Part shown: piece after piece, positions 45,712 through 54,877 of the stretch
How positions within the stretch are numbered: the first letter of the stretch is position 1
Layout of the letters: each line of letters opens with the position of its first letter
DNA from: Cytobacillus purgationiresistens
GTDB taxonomy: Bacteria; Bacillota; Bacilli; Bacillales; Cytobacillaceae
DNA length: 64,000 nucleotides
Assembly: GCF_030813235.1 (NCBI RefSeq)
Contig: NZ_JAUSUB010000007.1
Coordinates: 172,815 to 236,814 of the forward strand
Reading direction: 5' to 3'
Notes under the pieces: generated by a model
Databases searched by the model: none
Told to the model about the DNA's origin: nothing
Seen by the model: the letters and a program-made list of their open reading frames with translations, nothing else
Made by a program: the position numbers and the translations under genes

Positions 45712-46536
45712 CTAGCTTAATGAATCCTCCTTCCAGCCAATAAAACTCATCATTCTGCCTGTTTTCCCTGCATCTCTGCGATGAGAGAAAAAATATTCAT
45801 GATGACAGCTGGTGCAATAATTTGTCATTTTCAGATTATCTTCATTCAATCCAGCATGTATTAGAATTTGTCTGTTCAGTTCCTTTAAGTTCAAATGATA
45901 TTGACCATCTTCTCTTAAATTATATGGCTTTTCATCGACATCTTCCAGTAGTTTATCTACATGTGTTATCACTCTGTCATCTACCACATAGCATTGTTCA
46001 CAAATACCAGGCCCAATGACTACCTGTATCTCATTTAATGGAACATGCACCGCTTTAAATTTGTCAACCATTTTCATAGCAATTCCATTCACTGACCCCT
46101 TCCAGCCAGCATGAACCACACCAATTGATTTAGATTGTGGATGAAAAAAATATAAAGGGATACAATCAGCATAACACATTGTCAACATAATACCCTTTTC
46201 TTGCGTAAAAAAACCATCGGTCCCTTTATAGGATTCTTCGTATTTCAGCGCGCCTTTTCCTCTTTGCTGCTTTGTTACATTTTCAATATGAATTTCATGG
46301 GTTTGTTCAGCACCAGCCCAATGCTCTACAGGAAAGCCTAACTGCTTTGCAATCTGCCTGCGATTCTTCAATACAGCCTCACTGGAATCATGCACATGTA
46401 AACCCATGTTCAAAGAGGAGAATACCCCTTGACTAGATCCACCAAGCTTTGTTGTAAAACCAGCCACTAATCCAGGTATCTGGTGCCAATCCTTAATGGT
46501 GAAAAATTCTTCCTGTTGTAAAACAAAAGGTTCCAT
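45712..46536 (-). CDS. ylmD: YlmD, YfiH/PgeF-family multicopper-like protein
   Basis: The 274-residue protein is of the YfiH (PgeF) family; members have been described as peptidoglycan editing factors or purine nucleoside phosphorylase/laccase-like enzymes. Metal-ligand motifs are present: GLHVHDSSE, AEQTHEIHIENV, CYADCIPLYFF and GVVHAGWKG. The ATG at 46536 has GGGGATAG five bases upstream; the frame is open 46 codons further into ylmC, without similarity. The metabolic role here is uncertain. Confidence 0.93.
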   Translation of the reverse strand: MEPFVLQQEEFFTIKDWHQIPGLVAGFTTKLGGSSQGVFSSLNMGLHVHDSSEAVLKNRRQIAKQLGFPVEHWAGAEQTHEIHIENVTKQQRGKGALKYEESYKGTDGFFTQEKGIMLTMCYADCIPLYFFHPQSKSIGVVHAGWKGSVNGIAMKMVDKFKAVHVPLNEIQVVIGPGICEQCYVVDDRVITHVDKLLEDVDEKPYNLREDGQYHLNLKELNRQILIHAGLNEDNLKMTNYCTSCHHEYFFSHRRDAGKTGRMMSFIGWKEDSLS

Positions 46537-46597
46537 TTCTTCTATCCCCATTTTTTTCTTTAGTTTACCATATTGATGTTGACGTTTACAGCTATAA

Positions 46598-46873
46598 CTA
46601 TGAATCCGTTTCCTCTTCTTCAAATTTCTCAAAAGATTGCTCTTTAAATCTGACCAATATGACATCTTCGCCAATTTTCAAAATATTCCCCCATGGTATG
46701 ACTACCTCTTCTTCCTTACCAAAGAAGCCCAACACTTTTCCAGGACCCCCGATTATAACAGCATCAATCTTCCCATTATTTAAATTAATATCTATATCTC
46801 CTACATTTCCTAATTTTTTCCCATCGGCTACATTGACTACATCTTTCATCTGAAAATCAGATATACGAATCAA
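46598..46873 (-). CDS. ylmC: YlmC/YmxH family PRC-barrel protein
   Basis: The 91-residue protein is a PRC-barrel: MIRISDFQMKDVVNVADGKK, LGNVGDIDINLNNGKIDAVI and VVIPWGNILKIGEDVILVR are the beta strands. YlmC/YmxH proteins are found in spore-formers and are suspected to act in sporulation, but their role is unknown. It starts the ylm cluster; the ABC-transporter gene ylmA found next to sigG in B. subtilis is absent. A 62-bp gap separates it from ylmD. Confidence 0.92.
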   Translation of the reverse strand: MIRISDFQMKDVVNVADGKKLGNVGDIDINLNNGKIDAVIIGGPGKVLGFFGKEEEVVIPWGNILKIGEDVILVRFKEQSFEKFEEEETDS

Positions 46874-46991
46874 ATTTCATCCACTCCCACTAGAATTAGT
46901 CTAATAAAATATATGAGAGGAGATGGGGTAAAAATGTTAGTTTACAACTAATCTTAAGAAAAAATCATAATGAGATGAAAGTAATCGCTAT

Positions 46992-47022
46992 AAATAATAA
47001 AAAGCCGCCAATAAATGGCAGC
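46992..47022 (-). terminator. Rho-independent terminator of sigG
   Basis: GCTGCCA and TGGCGGC pair (one T-G) around TTTAT on the minus strand, immediately after the sigG stop codon, and are followed by TTTTTATTATTT. Confidence 0.88.
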
Positions 47023-47802
47023 TTAGCTTTGAATATTCTTATTCATTTGTTTGATTGCAGCTTTTTCCAGACGTGAAACTTGCGCTTGTGAAATGCCAAT
47101 TTCCTCAGCTACCTCCATTTGTGTTTTACCTTGGAAGAAGCGCTTTCTGAGTATAAGCTTTTCACGATCATTTAATCTTCTCATACCTTCTTTTAAAGCA
47201 AGTTCTTCGATCCATTGAATGTCTTTATTTTTCTCATCACTCAATTGATCCATAACAAATATCGGGTCCCCGCCATCATTATAAATTGGCTCAAATAAAG
47301 AGACTGGATCTTGAATGGCGTCTAGGGCAAAGACAATTTCCTCGTGAGGAATATCCAGCTCTTTTGCAATTTCCTCTGCTGTAGGTTCCTTTGAAGTTTT
47401 ACTCATAAGGCGTTCTCTTACTTGCAATGCTTTGTATGCAATATCCCTCAGCGACCGCGAAACTCTTATCGGATTATTATCACGCAAATACCTTCTGATT
47501 TCGCCAATAATCATCGGAACAGCATAAGTGGAGAACTTCACGTTTTGACTTAAATCAAAATTATCAATAGATTTCATGAGACCGATACAGCCAACCTGAA
47601 ATAGATCATCCACAAATTCTCCTCTATTGTTAAAACGCTGAATTACGCTTAACACAAGTCGAAGATTACCGTTAACAAGACTCTCTCTTGCGGATATATC
47701 GCCCTTATGCATTTGCTTGAAGAGTTCTCTCATTTCTTCGTTCTTTAATACTGGAAGCTTTGATGTGTCTACACCGCAAATTTCAACTTTATTACGAGTC
47801 AA
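47023..47802 (-). CDS. sigG: RNA polymerase sigma-G (late forespore)
   Basis: Sigma-G drives late forespore genes, including small acid-soluble proteins and germination receptors. The 259 residues match B. subtilis SigG almost throughout: VEICGVDTSKLPVLKNEEMR, region 2 (NLRLVLSVIQRFNNRGEFVD), and the region 4 helix-turn-helix GISQAQVSRLEKAAIKQMNK. The start is a TTG at 47802 with GGAGG eight bases upstream; the open frame to 47892 has no similarity. It follows sigE and a forespore-type promoter, and is followed directly by a terminator. Confidence 0.96.
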   Translation of the reverse strand: MTRNKVEICGVDTSKLPVLKNEEMRELFKQMHKGDISARESLVNGNLRLVLSVIQRFNNRGEFVDDLFQVGCIGLMKSIDNFDLSQNVKFSTYAVPMIIGEIRRYLRDNNPIRVSRSLRDIAYKALQVRERLMSKTSKEPTAEEIAKELDIPHEEIVFALDAIQDPVSLFEPIYNDGGDPIFVMDQLSDEKNKDIQWIEELALKEGMRRLNDREKLILRKRFFQGKTQMEVAEEIGISQAQVSRLEKAAIKQMNKNIQS

Positions 47803-47840
47803 TTCATTTCCCTCCTCACAGGAGCTGCTGTACAAAAAAC

Positions 47841-47868
47841 AGTATCTCCCCCAGGAGGAAAAATATGC
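47841..47868 (-). promoter_or_regulatory. Candidate sigma-F/sigma-G promoter of sigG
   Basis: GCATA (47864-47868) and GGAGATACT (47841-47849) are spaced by 14 bp on the minus strand, fitting the forespore pattern GYATA...GGNNANANT. It lies 40-65 bp before sigG. In B. subtilis sigG is known to have such a promoter; here it is inferred from sequence only. Confidence 0.5.
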
Positions 47869-47980
47869 ATGACTTTGGATGACTAAAATCATCTATAAGA
47901 ATAAAGAATGATGAATACTGGAATAGAGCGATTTTTTTATAGAAAAATATTTTTTTATAAAAATATTTCCCTGAATAGAA

Positions 47981-48703
47981 TTACACCATTTTATTAAACT
48001 CTTTCTTTAATCTTTTAATAATTCTTTTTTCAAGGCGAGATATATATGATTGGGAAATCCCTAACATATCAGCTACATCCTTTTGTGTTTTTTCTTCATC
48101 TACTCCAAGGCCAAAACGTAATTCCATAATCTGTTTCTCTCGATCAGATAGTTGATGTAAAGCCTTGAGCAATAACTTTTTATCCACATTTGCCTCGAGA
48201 TCCTTTGTTATGATGTCATCCTCTGTTCCTAAAACATCGGATAACAACAGCTCATTGCCATCCCAGTCAATATTCAGCGGTTCATCAAATGAAACTTCAG
48301 AACGAATTTTATTATTCCTTCTTAAATACATCAATATTTCATTCTCGATACAACGAGAGGCATATGTAGCCAGTTTAATTTTCTTCTCAGGATTAAAGGT
48401 ATTTACTGCCTTTATTAAACCAATCGTGCCAATACTAATTAAATCTTCAATATTTATCCCTGTATTCTCAAATTTTCGTGCGATATAAACGACTAATCTT
48501 AAATTTCTTTCAATTAAGATTGAGCGGGCTGCTTTGTCACCTTTTGGCAGTTTGACTAATAATAATTCCTCTTCTTCTTTGCTTAATGGAGGAGGTAGTG
48601 CTTCGCTTCCACCAATATAGTATATCTCGTCTGTTTTCAAGCCCAGCTTTATTAATAATTTATACCAATAATAAGATAAGCGAAGTTTAAGTTTTTTCAA
48701 CAT
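47981..48703 (-). CDS. sigE: RNA polymerase sigma-E precursor (pro-sigma-E, mother cell)
   Basis: Sigma-E directs early mother-cell transcription after asymmetric division. The 240-residue protein begins with the amphipathic pro-sequence (about the first 27 residues, [20 protein letters not shown]) removed by SpoIIGA, then [20 protein letters not shown], region 2 [20 protein letters not shown], and region 4 [19 protein letters not shown]. It lies 252 bp after spoIIGA, not directly adjacent as usual, because a repeat element fills the gap. Confidence 0.97.
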   Translation of the reverse strand: MLKKLKLRLSYYWYKLLIKLGLKTDEIYYIGGSEALPPPLSKEEEELLLVKLPKGDKAARSILIERNLRLVVYIARKFENTGINIEDLISIGTIGLIKAVNTFNPEKKIKLATYASRCIENEILMYLRRNNKIRSEVSFDEPLNIDWDGNELLLSDVLGTEDDIITKDLEANVDKKLLLKALHQLSDREKQIMELRFGLGVDEEKTQKDVADMLGISQSYISRLEKRIIKRLKKEFNKMV

Positions 48704-48795
48704 ATGTCCTCCTTCTAATTTTTATTAAAGTGAGTATAGTGTTATTAAGTCTTTTTTTAAAAATAAGAAAGTATAAATTTTCAATTAGAAAAATA

Positions 48796-48945
48796 TCCAG
48801 CTCCAGCGCCTATAGCCCTTCAAACTTCAGGTCTATTCACCAAGATTAGTCAACATCGGTTCGGGTCACGCTCACCTTGTTGCCTTTATCGATGGAACAA
48901 GCCCTTCTGCGTCTGTACGGCGATGAGCAAGACGCTTACGCTTTT
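48796..48945 (-). repeat. Dispersed repeat element, copy B, between spoIIGA and sigE
   Basis: Read on the minus strand, this 150-bp element begins AAAAGCGTAAGCGTCTTGCT and ends TATAGGCGCTGGAGCTGGA, the same termini as copy A at 35073-35200. Its interior differs and includes CTTGTT...AACAAG inverted segments. It lies in the 251-bp gap of the spoIIGA-sigE operon, so it would be transcribed from the spoIIG promoter. No protein is encoded. Confidence 0.8.
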
Positions 48946-48954
48946 CTTACTTAA

Positions 48955-49875
48955 TTAACTGACTTTCTTTGTTCCAATGAGCATTTTAGGATGGACAATA
49001 CATTGAAATGCATCATCAGCTGATAATTGCTGCATGGATAGTGATACAAGGCCTTTATCTACTTGAATCACTTCATCCCCCTTTTCCAAATGAATGCTTT
49101 CAGGCTTTAACGCTAGTATGAGTTGATGATCACTTCCAACAACCTTTGAAGGAATGACCCGTATATGCTGTTCCCATTCACGCGGAATTTTGTCATTTCC
49201 AAGGATCGCTTCATCTGGATTGGAGGCAATTTTCACCAAGCCTTCGGGAAACTCCTGCACATGATTCTTGATTGAAACAAACATGACAGGCATTCTTGAA
49301 ATGGGATCGTATAGTTGATTGCCACTATCGACAAGCCCTTTAAAGCGATAGGATACACCGTTTATTTTAATTGCCACATTTATGAGTGAATCATATTGAA
49401 TTTTTGTCATTTCCATTGATTCCAAATTTCTTTTGGAAAGATGCCAGGCAATCGGAAAACCTATAATAACAAACAACCAGCTAATCGGATCACCAAAACC
49501 CTTTACACTTGCAATCATTACTGAACTAGTAAGTTCATAATCAAATTTCAAAAAGTAATGGACACCGATTAAAGATCCTCCAATTAAAAAGGTCGTTAAA
49601 TAAAACGTCATCAATCCTTTTAAAAAAAAAGTCAATCTTTTATAGCCAAAAGCACATAACACCATCAAGATTGAAAATAATAATTTTATCGCGGGATGAC
49701 TGGAATAAGAATGAACTGGCGTAATCGATAATATGATAATTACTGAGCCTATCAAACCCCCTGTTAAAATTCTCCAAAAGCGAATTTCTCTTTTAAGAAG
49801 AATGGCTGTTAAATAAAGGAGAAGGCTATCAAACAAAAAGTTTAAAGCCCAGATTATATCCAAATAAATGGCCAA
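48955..49875 (-). CDS. spoIIGA: SpoIIGA, membrane aspartic protease that processes pro-sigma-E
   Basis: SpoIIGA cleaves pro-sigma-E after a signal from SpoIIR in the forespore. The 306-residue protein has about five N-terminal membrane helices (residues about 5-145) and a C-terminal aspartic-protease domain with the catalytic Asp183 in KGLVDSGNQLYDPIS. The position of that aspartate is the same as in B. subtilis. It is preceded by the spoIIG promoter and followed, after a repeat, by its substrate gene sigE. Confidence 0.96.
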   Translation of the reverse strand: MAIYLDIIWALNFLFDSLLLYLTAILLKREIRFWRILTGGLIGSVIIILSITPVHSYSSHPAIKLLFSILMVLCAFGYKRLTFFLKGLMTFYLTTFLIGGSLIGVHYFLKFDYELTSSVMIASVKGFGDPISWLFVIIGFPIAWHLSKRNLESMEMTKIQYDSLINVAIKINGVSYRFKGLVDSGNQLYDPISRMPVMFVSIKNHVQEFPEGLVKIASNPDEAILGNDKIPREWEQHIRVIPSKVVGSDHQLILALKPESIHLEKGDEVIQVDKGLVSLSMQQLSADDAFQCIVHPKMLIGTKKVS

Positions 49876-50164
49876 CCCTCTTCCCCCTTGTGTTAGAACT
49901 AATTAATTCCATTACTTGTGATCCTGCTTATAAATTCTGTTAAAAAGAGTATAGCTCAACCTGCTAGATAAAGATGTCACTTCCTGTTGGTAAAACAGCA
50001 GAAATTTTCACTATTCTATTCGGATTTTGTCAATATTTCTTGTAAGGGAAAAAAATCTGCCTATACTGAAGCAGACTTGATCAAAATTAAAGAAGGAAAA
50101 TAAATTACGAGGCTGGTAAAAAGAAGACAGGCGTTTAAAACTCTTTATAATTTAGTAGAGAAAC
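49876..50164. other. ftsZ-spoIIGA intergenic region
   Basis: About 290 bp separate the ftsZ terminator from spoIIGA. It holds the spoIIG promoter described separately and AT-rich sequence upstream of it (roughly 50035-50164) with no gene or clear motif that I recognise. The protease gene bpr that occupies this position in B. subtilis is missing. Confidence 0.6.
49948..49980 (-). promoter_or_regulatory. spoIIG promoter with long spacer (Spo0A-dependent type)
   Basis: GTGACA (49975-49980) and TATACT (49948-49953) are spaced by 21 bp on the minus strand. The B. subtilis spoIIG promoter is known for a similar over-long spacer and use of Spo0A. A possible Spo0A box (TTTGTCAAT on the plus strand, about 50026-50034) lies upstream; I see no second perfect box. 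It lies about 75-105 bp before spoIIGA. Confidence 0.65.
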
Positions 50165-50209
50165 AAAAAAAGCTAACGCTTAAAGGTTCAGGTCCTTTAA
50201 GCATCAGCT
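50165..50209 (-). terminator. Rho-independent terminator of ftsZ
   Basis: AAAGCTGATGCTTAAAGG pairs with CCTTTAAGCGTTAGCTTT around ACCTGAA on the minus strand (with a few wobbles) and runs into a T stretch. It begins about 12 bp past the ftsZ stop. Confidence 0.93.
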
Positions 50210-50220
50210 TTTTCCACTTA

Positions 50221-51381
50221 TTATCTTCTGCGATTGCGATTGCGCAGAAATGTTGGGATATCGAGGGTATCCTCAGGCTGTTCTTTACTTGTGCTTCTCG
50301 TTGGAAGCTCTTGTGATGCAGCCTCTTCTCTTTCTCTTTCTCTTACTTGCTCACGTTTTCCTGTTCCTCCGCTAACCGGAGATTTACTTTGACCGAAGGA
50401 AGGTCTTGTTGGTTTCGGTTGAACAACTTCTTCATTGAAGCCTGTAGCAATAACAGTTACTACAATTTCATCTTTTAGTTCCTCGTTAATAACAGATCCG
50501 AAAATCATATTAACATCTTGATCTGAAGCTGAAGCGACAATATCAGCTGCTTCTTGTACTTCGTATAAACTTAGATTTGATCCTCCAGTGATATTCATCA
50601 ATACACCTTGAGCACCATCTATTGATTTTTCTAATAATGGAGATGAGATAGCTTTCTTTGCTGCTTCTGCTGCACGATTTTCACCTGCAGCAAGACCAAT
50701 ACCCATAAGAGCAGATCCTTTATTGGACATGATTGTCTTCACATCAGCAAAGTCCAAGTTAATTAATCCAGGGGTAGCAATTAAGTCAGAAATACCTTGA
50801 ACACCCTGCCTAAGCACATTGTCTGCTTCACGGAAAGCTTCAAGCATCGGTGTGCTCTTATCAACAATCTCCAATAGACGATCATTGGGGATAACAATAA
50901 GGGTATCCACTGCATCCTTCATAGATGCTATTCCTCCAGCCGCTTGAGTTGAGCGTTTTCTGCCTTCAAAAGTGAATGGACGTGTTACAACACCCACTGT
51001 TAAAGCACCTAAATCACGAGCGATTTGAGCAATGACAGGAGCAGCACCTGTACCAGTACCTCCACCCATTCCAGCAGTGACAAATACCATATCAGCTCCT
51101 TTTAGAGCCTCTTCAACTTGTTCTTTGCTTTCTTCAGCTGCTTTCTTACCAACTTCAGGGTTTGCTCCTGCACCAAGACCCCTTGTTAGCTTGCCGCCAA
51201 TTTGCATTTTCACTTCTGCTTTGGAAAGATTCAGTGCTTGTGCATCAGTATTTACCGCAATAAACTCTACACCTTGTACACCATGTTCAATCATTCGGTT
51301 AACGGCGTTGTTACCACCACCACCGACACCAATTACCTTTATAGTTGCTAATGAATCTAAATTAGTATCAAATTCTAACAT
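50221..51381 (-). CDS. ftsZ: Cell division GTPase FtsZ
   Basis: FtsZ is the tubulin-like GTPase that forms the division ring. Of 386 residues, the GTPase fold includes the tubulin signature GMGGGTGTG (104-112), [16 protein letters not shown], and the T7-loop [12 protein letters not shown] variable glutamine- and arginine-rich linker (about 320-370) is followed by the conserved C-terminal [16 protein letters not shown], which FtsA and SepF bind. It follows ftsA by 190 bp and ends in a strong terminator, ending the division gene cluster. Confidence 0.99.
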   Translation of the reverse strand: MLEFDTNLDSLATIKVIGVGGGGNNAVNRMIEHGVQGVEFIAVNTDAQALNLSKAEVKMQIGGKLTRGLGAGANPEVGKKAAEESKEQVEEALKGADMVFVTAGMGGGTGTGAAPVIAQIARDLGALTVGVVTRPFTFEGRKRSTQAAGGIASMKDAVDTLIVIPNDRLLEIVDKSTPMLEAFREADNVLRQGVQGISDLIATPGLINLDFADVKTIMSNKGSALMGIGLAAGENRAAEAAKKAISSPLLEKSIDGAQGVLMNITGGSNLSLYEVQEAADIVASASDQDVNMIFGSVINEELKDEIVVTVIATGFNEEVVQPKPTRPSFGQSKSPVSGGTGKREQVREREREEAASQELPTRSTSKEQPEDTLDIPTFLRNRNRRR

Positions 51382-51571
51382 GACAAAGCCTCCTAATTCG
51401 TCGATATTCCTAAGAACACCTTTTTCTGATTCGCTAAATTTTCAAATAAGCCAAGTAAGAATAAAAGAATGATTATCTTTACTCTTTCGCTTGGTAAACC
51501 TTTTGTTTCACCCTTTTTAGCAGATTGCACTTTTGATTGTGAATTAACTTAAATTAACTGCGAATCTTCAG

Positions 51572-52855
51572 TTACTCGAAAAAGTATCCAAGGAACTTTT
51601 TAACTCTTGATGTGATTTTCTCATCCGGTTCTTTTTCCGGCTTCTTTTTGGATTGTGTTTGCTTTTGTACACGTTTTTCCTTTACATCTGTTTGTTCAAC
51701 AAGCGTTTCCATTTTTCGACCTTGTACTTTTGCATTTTTATATGCAAATTTGATCAGACCAACTGCTGTACAATATTGAGGCTCTCTGACTCCTATATAG
51801 TCAGGAACGGCAATTCGAATTCTATTTTGAAAAACAACTTGAGCTAGTTCCAGCAGTCCTTGTGTATTGGCGACACCACCACACAACACGTATCCTCCTG
51901 GAAGGTCATCAGCTCCTAAGCGTTTTACTTCATGTTGGATGAGGTCAAAAATCTCTTCCATTCTCGCTTCGATTATATCTGATATTTCCAATTGGTTGAA
52001 TTGTTGATGTTGGTCACTTCCTATAATTGGAACACTGAACACCTCTTCTTCAGAGGCATGATCATAATACGCGTAACCATATTTCACTTTAATCTTTTCA
52101 GCATCTTCAGTAGATGTTCTCAGCCCGATAGATAGATCCTTCGTAATATGATCCCCACCTACTGGTAAAACAGTTGTTTCTTTTAAAACCCCTTGTTCAA
52201 AGACTGCAATTGTCGTTGAACCACCACCAATATCTATTAATGCAACACCGAGGTTCTTCTCATCCTTAGATAATGCGAAAGCCCCGGCAGCCAATGGCTG
52301 TAAGGTAATATCCATAATTTCTAAACCTGCACGCTCCACGCAACGTAAAGTATTATGTAATAAAGTTTTTGAGCCTGTAATGATTGTGCCTTCCATTTCA
52401 AGCCTAACCCCAATCATGCCTCTCGGGTCATTTATTTCATCTAGACCATCAACAATAAATTGCTTTGGTATGACGTCAATAATATCTCTTTCGGGAGGAA
52501 TTGAGACAACTTGTGCTGCATCTATTACTCTAGCAACATCTTCATCTGTAATTTCCCTATTATCACTGGAAACAGCTACAACACCATGTGATGGCTGGAG
52601 CATGACATGGTTGCCAGTAATGCCGACAATTACTCTCTTGATCTCCATGCCAATCATTCTTTCAGCTTGTTCAATTGCTCTCTTAATAGAATGAACGGTT
52701 TCATCTATATCAACAATGGAGCCTTTTCGCAAGCCTTCAGACTGCACATTGCCTACACCAATAATGTTTAAGGAGTCATTGGACATTTCACCAATGATTA
52801 CTTTTACACTGGATGTACCGATGTCGAGGCCGACATATATTTCATTGCTGTTCAT
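51572..52855 (-). CDS. ftsA: Cell division protein FtsA
   Basis: FtsA is an actin-like protein that tethers FtsZ to the membrane. The 427 residues start NEIYVGLDIGTSSVKVIIGE (phosphate 1 motif), have the SHS2-type 1C domain (about 84-160), ALIDIGGGSTTIAVFE (phosphate 2), and a C-terminal amphipathic helix RVKKFLGYFFE for membrane binding. A lysine-rich linker comes before the helix. It heads the ftsA-ftsZ pair; I could not find a clear promoter in the 143 bp before it. Confidence 0.98.
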   Translation of the reverse strand: MNSNEIYVGLDIGTSSVKVIIGEMSNDSLNIIGVGNVQSEGLRKGSIVDIDETVHSIKRAIEQAERMIGMEIKRVIVGITGNHVMLQPSHGVVAVSSDNREITDEDVARVIDAAQVVSIPPERDIIDVIPKQFIVDGLDEINDPRGMIGVRLEMEGTIITGSKTLLHNTLRCVERAGLEIMDITLQPLAAGAFALSKDEKNLGVALIDIGGGSTTIAVFEQGVLKETTVLPVGGDHITKDLSIGLRTSTEDAEKIKVKYGYAYYDHASEEEVFSVPIIGSDQHQQFNQLEISDIIEARMEEIFDLIQHEVKRLGADDLPGGYVLCGGVANTQGLLELAQVVFQNRIRIAVPDYIGVREPQYCTAVGLIKFAYKNAKVQGRKMETLVEQTDVKEKRVQKQTQSKKKPEKEPDEKITSRVKKFLGYFFE

Positions 52856-52998
52856 TCTTTGGCACCTCCCTTATGCGAATCAGACTTTTGAACAACAAAC
52901 AGACGATAATTCTTCATTCCCATTTTTGAAGTATTAGTAAACATAATTTTTTTTTGATATTAATAAAATTATTCGTCAAAAATAAAGTATTCCCTTTT

Positions 52999-53367
52999 TT
53001 AAATATCAATTTTTTCTATTTTTTCTCTCTTACTTGTCCATTTTGACAATAATATTCTTCTAATGACGGCTATATTTTGAAATAACCTGACACCGAATGC
53101 AAATACAGCAGCTAAATATAAGTCTACACCAAGATGTACCCCTAGAAAAGCAAGACCTGCTGCTAGAATAATATTAAAAAAGAATCCGGATACAAATACT
53201 TTCTCATCGTATATATCTTGCAGGTGAGCACGTATTCCTCCAAATAATGTGTCAAGAGCGGCAAGTACGGCGATTGATAGATAATTAGAGTATTCCTCTG
53301 GAATTTTAATATCAGTCATAAAGCCAAAGAAAAGCCCAATGATTAACCCTAATACAGGAAGCCACAT
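52999..53367 (-). CDS. sbp: Small basic protein Sbp (DUF1290)
   Basis: The 122-residue membrane protein matches B. subtilis Sbp: several hydrophobic helices, SNYLSIAVLAALDTLFGGIRA, VFVSGFFFNIILAAGLAFLG and GVRLFQNIAVIRRILLSKW, with a basic C-terminus. Its function is unknown. Its ATG shares one base with the ylxX stop (TAATG). It is conserved between ylxX and ftsA in Bacillus. Confidence 0.94.
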   Translation of the reverse strand: MWLPVLGLIIGLFFGFMTDIKIPEEYSNYLSIAVLAALDTLFGGIRAHLQDIYDEKVFVSGFFFNIILAAGLAFLGVHLGVDLYLAAVFAFGVRLFQNIAVIRRILLSKWTSKREKIEKIDI

Positions 53368-54095
53368 TAAGAATCGCCTCCATTCTTTGGCTTTACAGGT
53401 TTCATATGCAAAATTCGAATTGTGTCTTCATAGGCAGGAATCGTTATTTGTTCATCCGGCCTCATCACTTCAATCCTAAGGTTATCAATAAAAAAGTCTT
53501 CTGCTGATTTAGACACTTGCATACGTTTATATAATAATTCTGCAGCTTTATTATTTTCTGCTATCACTTTGACTTCTAGCGGTAATTGGCTTAACGGATA
53601 ACCATCAATCTTTGTTTCATCATTAATCTCACGGATAACGGTTGTATTAATCACCCGATGACCAGCAATTGAAACATACTGTGCTCCATATCGATTAATT
53701 TCATTAAGCAGTCTCTTTATTAGATCAGGTGTTACAGATGTAATCGCATGCCCTAGAAGCAACTTTTCATATACAGGAGTAATGGTAATAATTATCCCGT
53801 CTCCAGTGACTTCACTTAACCCAGCTTCCATTTTCAGCTCATCCAAAGTATCACGCAATATTTTTTCTTTGCTATGTTTTCTTTCTGTTTCATACTGAAC
53901 GATTTTTTCTTCATTTGAGCGAATCTCACGCAGCAGTTTAAGCTCTAAGTCCTTTTCTTTTTGCAAGTCTTCCCTCAGCTGCCATGTATCACGTGTATCA
54001 CGGACAATTGGTTCTTTCACTGCTTTGAATTGAATAGCAATCATTAAACCAATAATTATCATAATAAAAGTAAAACTGATTTGTTTTCTGCTCAC
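53367..54095 (-). CDS. ylxX: YlxX, DUF881 membrane-anchored protein
   Basis: A 242-residue protein with one N-terminal membrane helix (about 5-22), a coiled-coil stretch (35-80) and a DUF881 domain with VTGDGIIITI and GAQYVSIAGHRVIN. It is a paralogue of ylxW next door. Its role is unknown; the position in the division operon suggests an envelope function. It starts at a GTG preceded by AAGGTGGG and is coupled to sbp by overlapping stop and start codons. Confidence 0.92.
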   Translation of the reverse strand: MSRKQISFTFIMIIIGLMIAIQFKAVKEPIVRDTRDTWQLREDLQKEKDLELKLLREIRSNEEKIVQYETERKHSKEKILRDTLDELKMEAGLSEVTGDGIIITITPVYEKLLLGHAITSVTPDLIKRLLNEINRYGAQYVSIAGHRVINTTVIREINDETKIDGYPLSQLPLEVKVIAENNKAAELLYKRMQVSKSAEDFFIDNLRIEVMRPDEQITIPAYEDTIRILHMKPVKPKNGGDS

Positions 54096-54169
54096 ATTCC
54101 CACCTTACTTTCCTCGATAGCACTTCTTTAAGGGGTCATAATGAACATAATCCATATGGCTAAGCAGCT

Positions 54170-54877
54170 CTAACTGCCTAACAGTGGCTCCATTACAATT
54201 TCAGGTTTGATTTCCAATGAGAATTGGACATTATCATTCACTAAAAATTCTTTCACTCCACCCGTAAGATTGAGTGCCGATGCCATCACATCCGCATCAC
54301 CAATAGCAGAAATAACAAATGGCGCTGGGTGTTGAAAACCGTCCACTTCTATAACAGGACCATTACAAACAATATAGGAATTATGTGTCAGCCTTTGACC
54401 ATTAATAGAGATTGCAGAAGCTCCGGAAATATATAGTTCATTTATAACATTAAACACATGATGCTCGTGGACAATATATTGATTTACATTGTCCTCATCT
54501 GGCTTATAATCACTATCTTCCAAGGTGACTTGTACACCTTGGCCCTTTACCTTCACTTTGCCTAGATACATCCTGTATTTCTCTGTATCTTCCGCTAAGT
54601 TATAATAAACCTGTTCTTCTTGAGCGAGGTTCTTTTCAATATCTTGAATGTCTTCTTGTTTGTCATGTAATTCATTTTGTAGCTCTCGGTTTTTCTCTTC
54701 CACCTCAACTAACTGGTTTCGCAAGGCTAAATCTCTTTCCCATTGATTGCTCGTAATCTGCCCAACCTCATTCTCCTCATTGGCCATTTGATAGGAGTAA
54801 GCAATAATGAAACCAAGGCCGATAAAGACTAGAGAGAAAAAAACACGGTTACTCCACATCTTCTGATCCCTCTTCAT
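54170..54877 (-). CDS. ylxW: YlxW, DUF881 membrane-anchored protein
   Basis: A 235-residue protein: one membrane helix (about 10-28), a coiled coil (about 40-90), then a DUF881 domain with VKGQGVQVTLEDSD, GASAISINGQRLTHNS and SAIGDADVMASALNL. The ATG at 54877 has AAGGAGC eight bases upstream and lies in the end of divIB (29-bp overlap), so translation is coupled. It and ylxX look like a tandem duplication. Confidence 0.92.
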   Translation of the reverse strand: MKRDQKMWSNRVFFSLVFIGLGFIIAYSYQMANEENEVGQITSNQWERDLALRNQLVEVEEKNRELQNELHDKQEDIQDIEKNLAQEEQVYYNLAEDTEKYRMYLGKVKVKGQGVQVTLEDSDYKPDEDNVNQYIVHEHHVFNVINELYISGASAISINGQRLTHNSYIVCNGPVIEVDGFQHPAPFVISAIGDADVMASALNLTGGVKEFLVNDNVQFSLEIKPEIVMEPLLGS

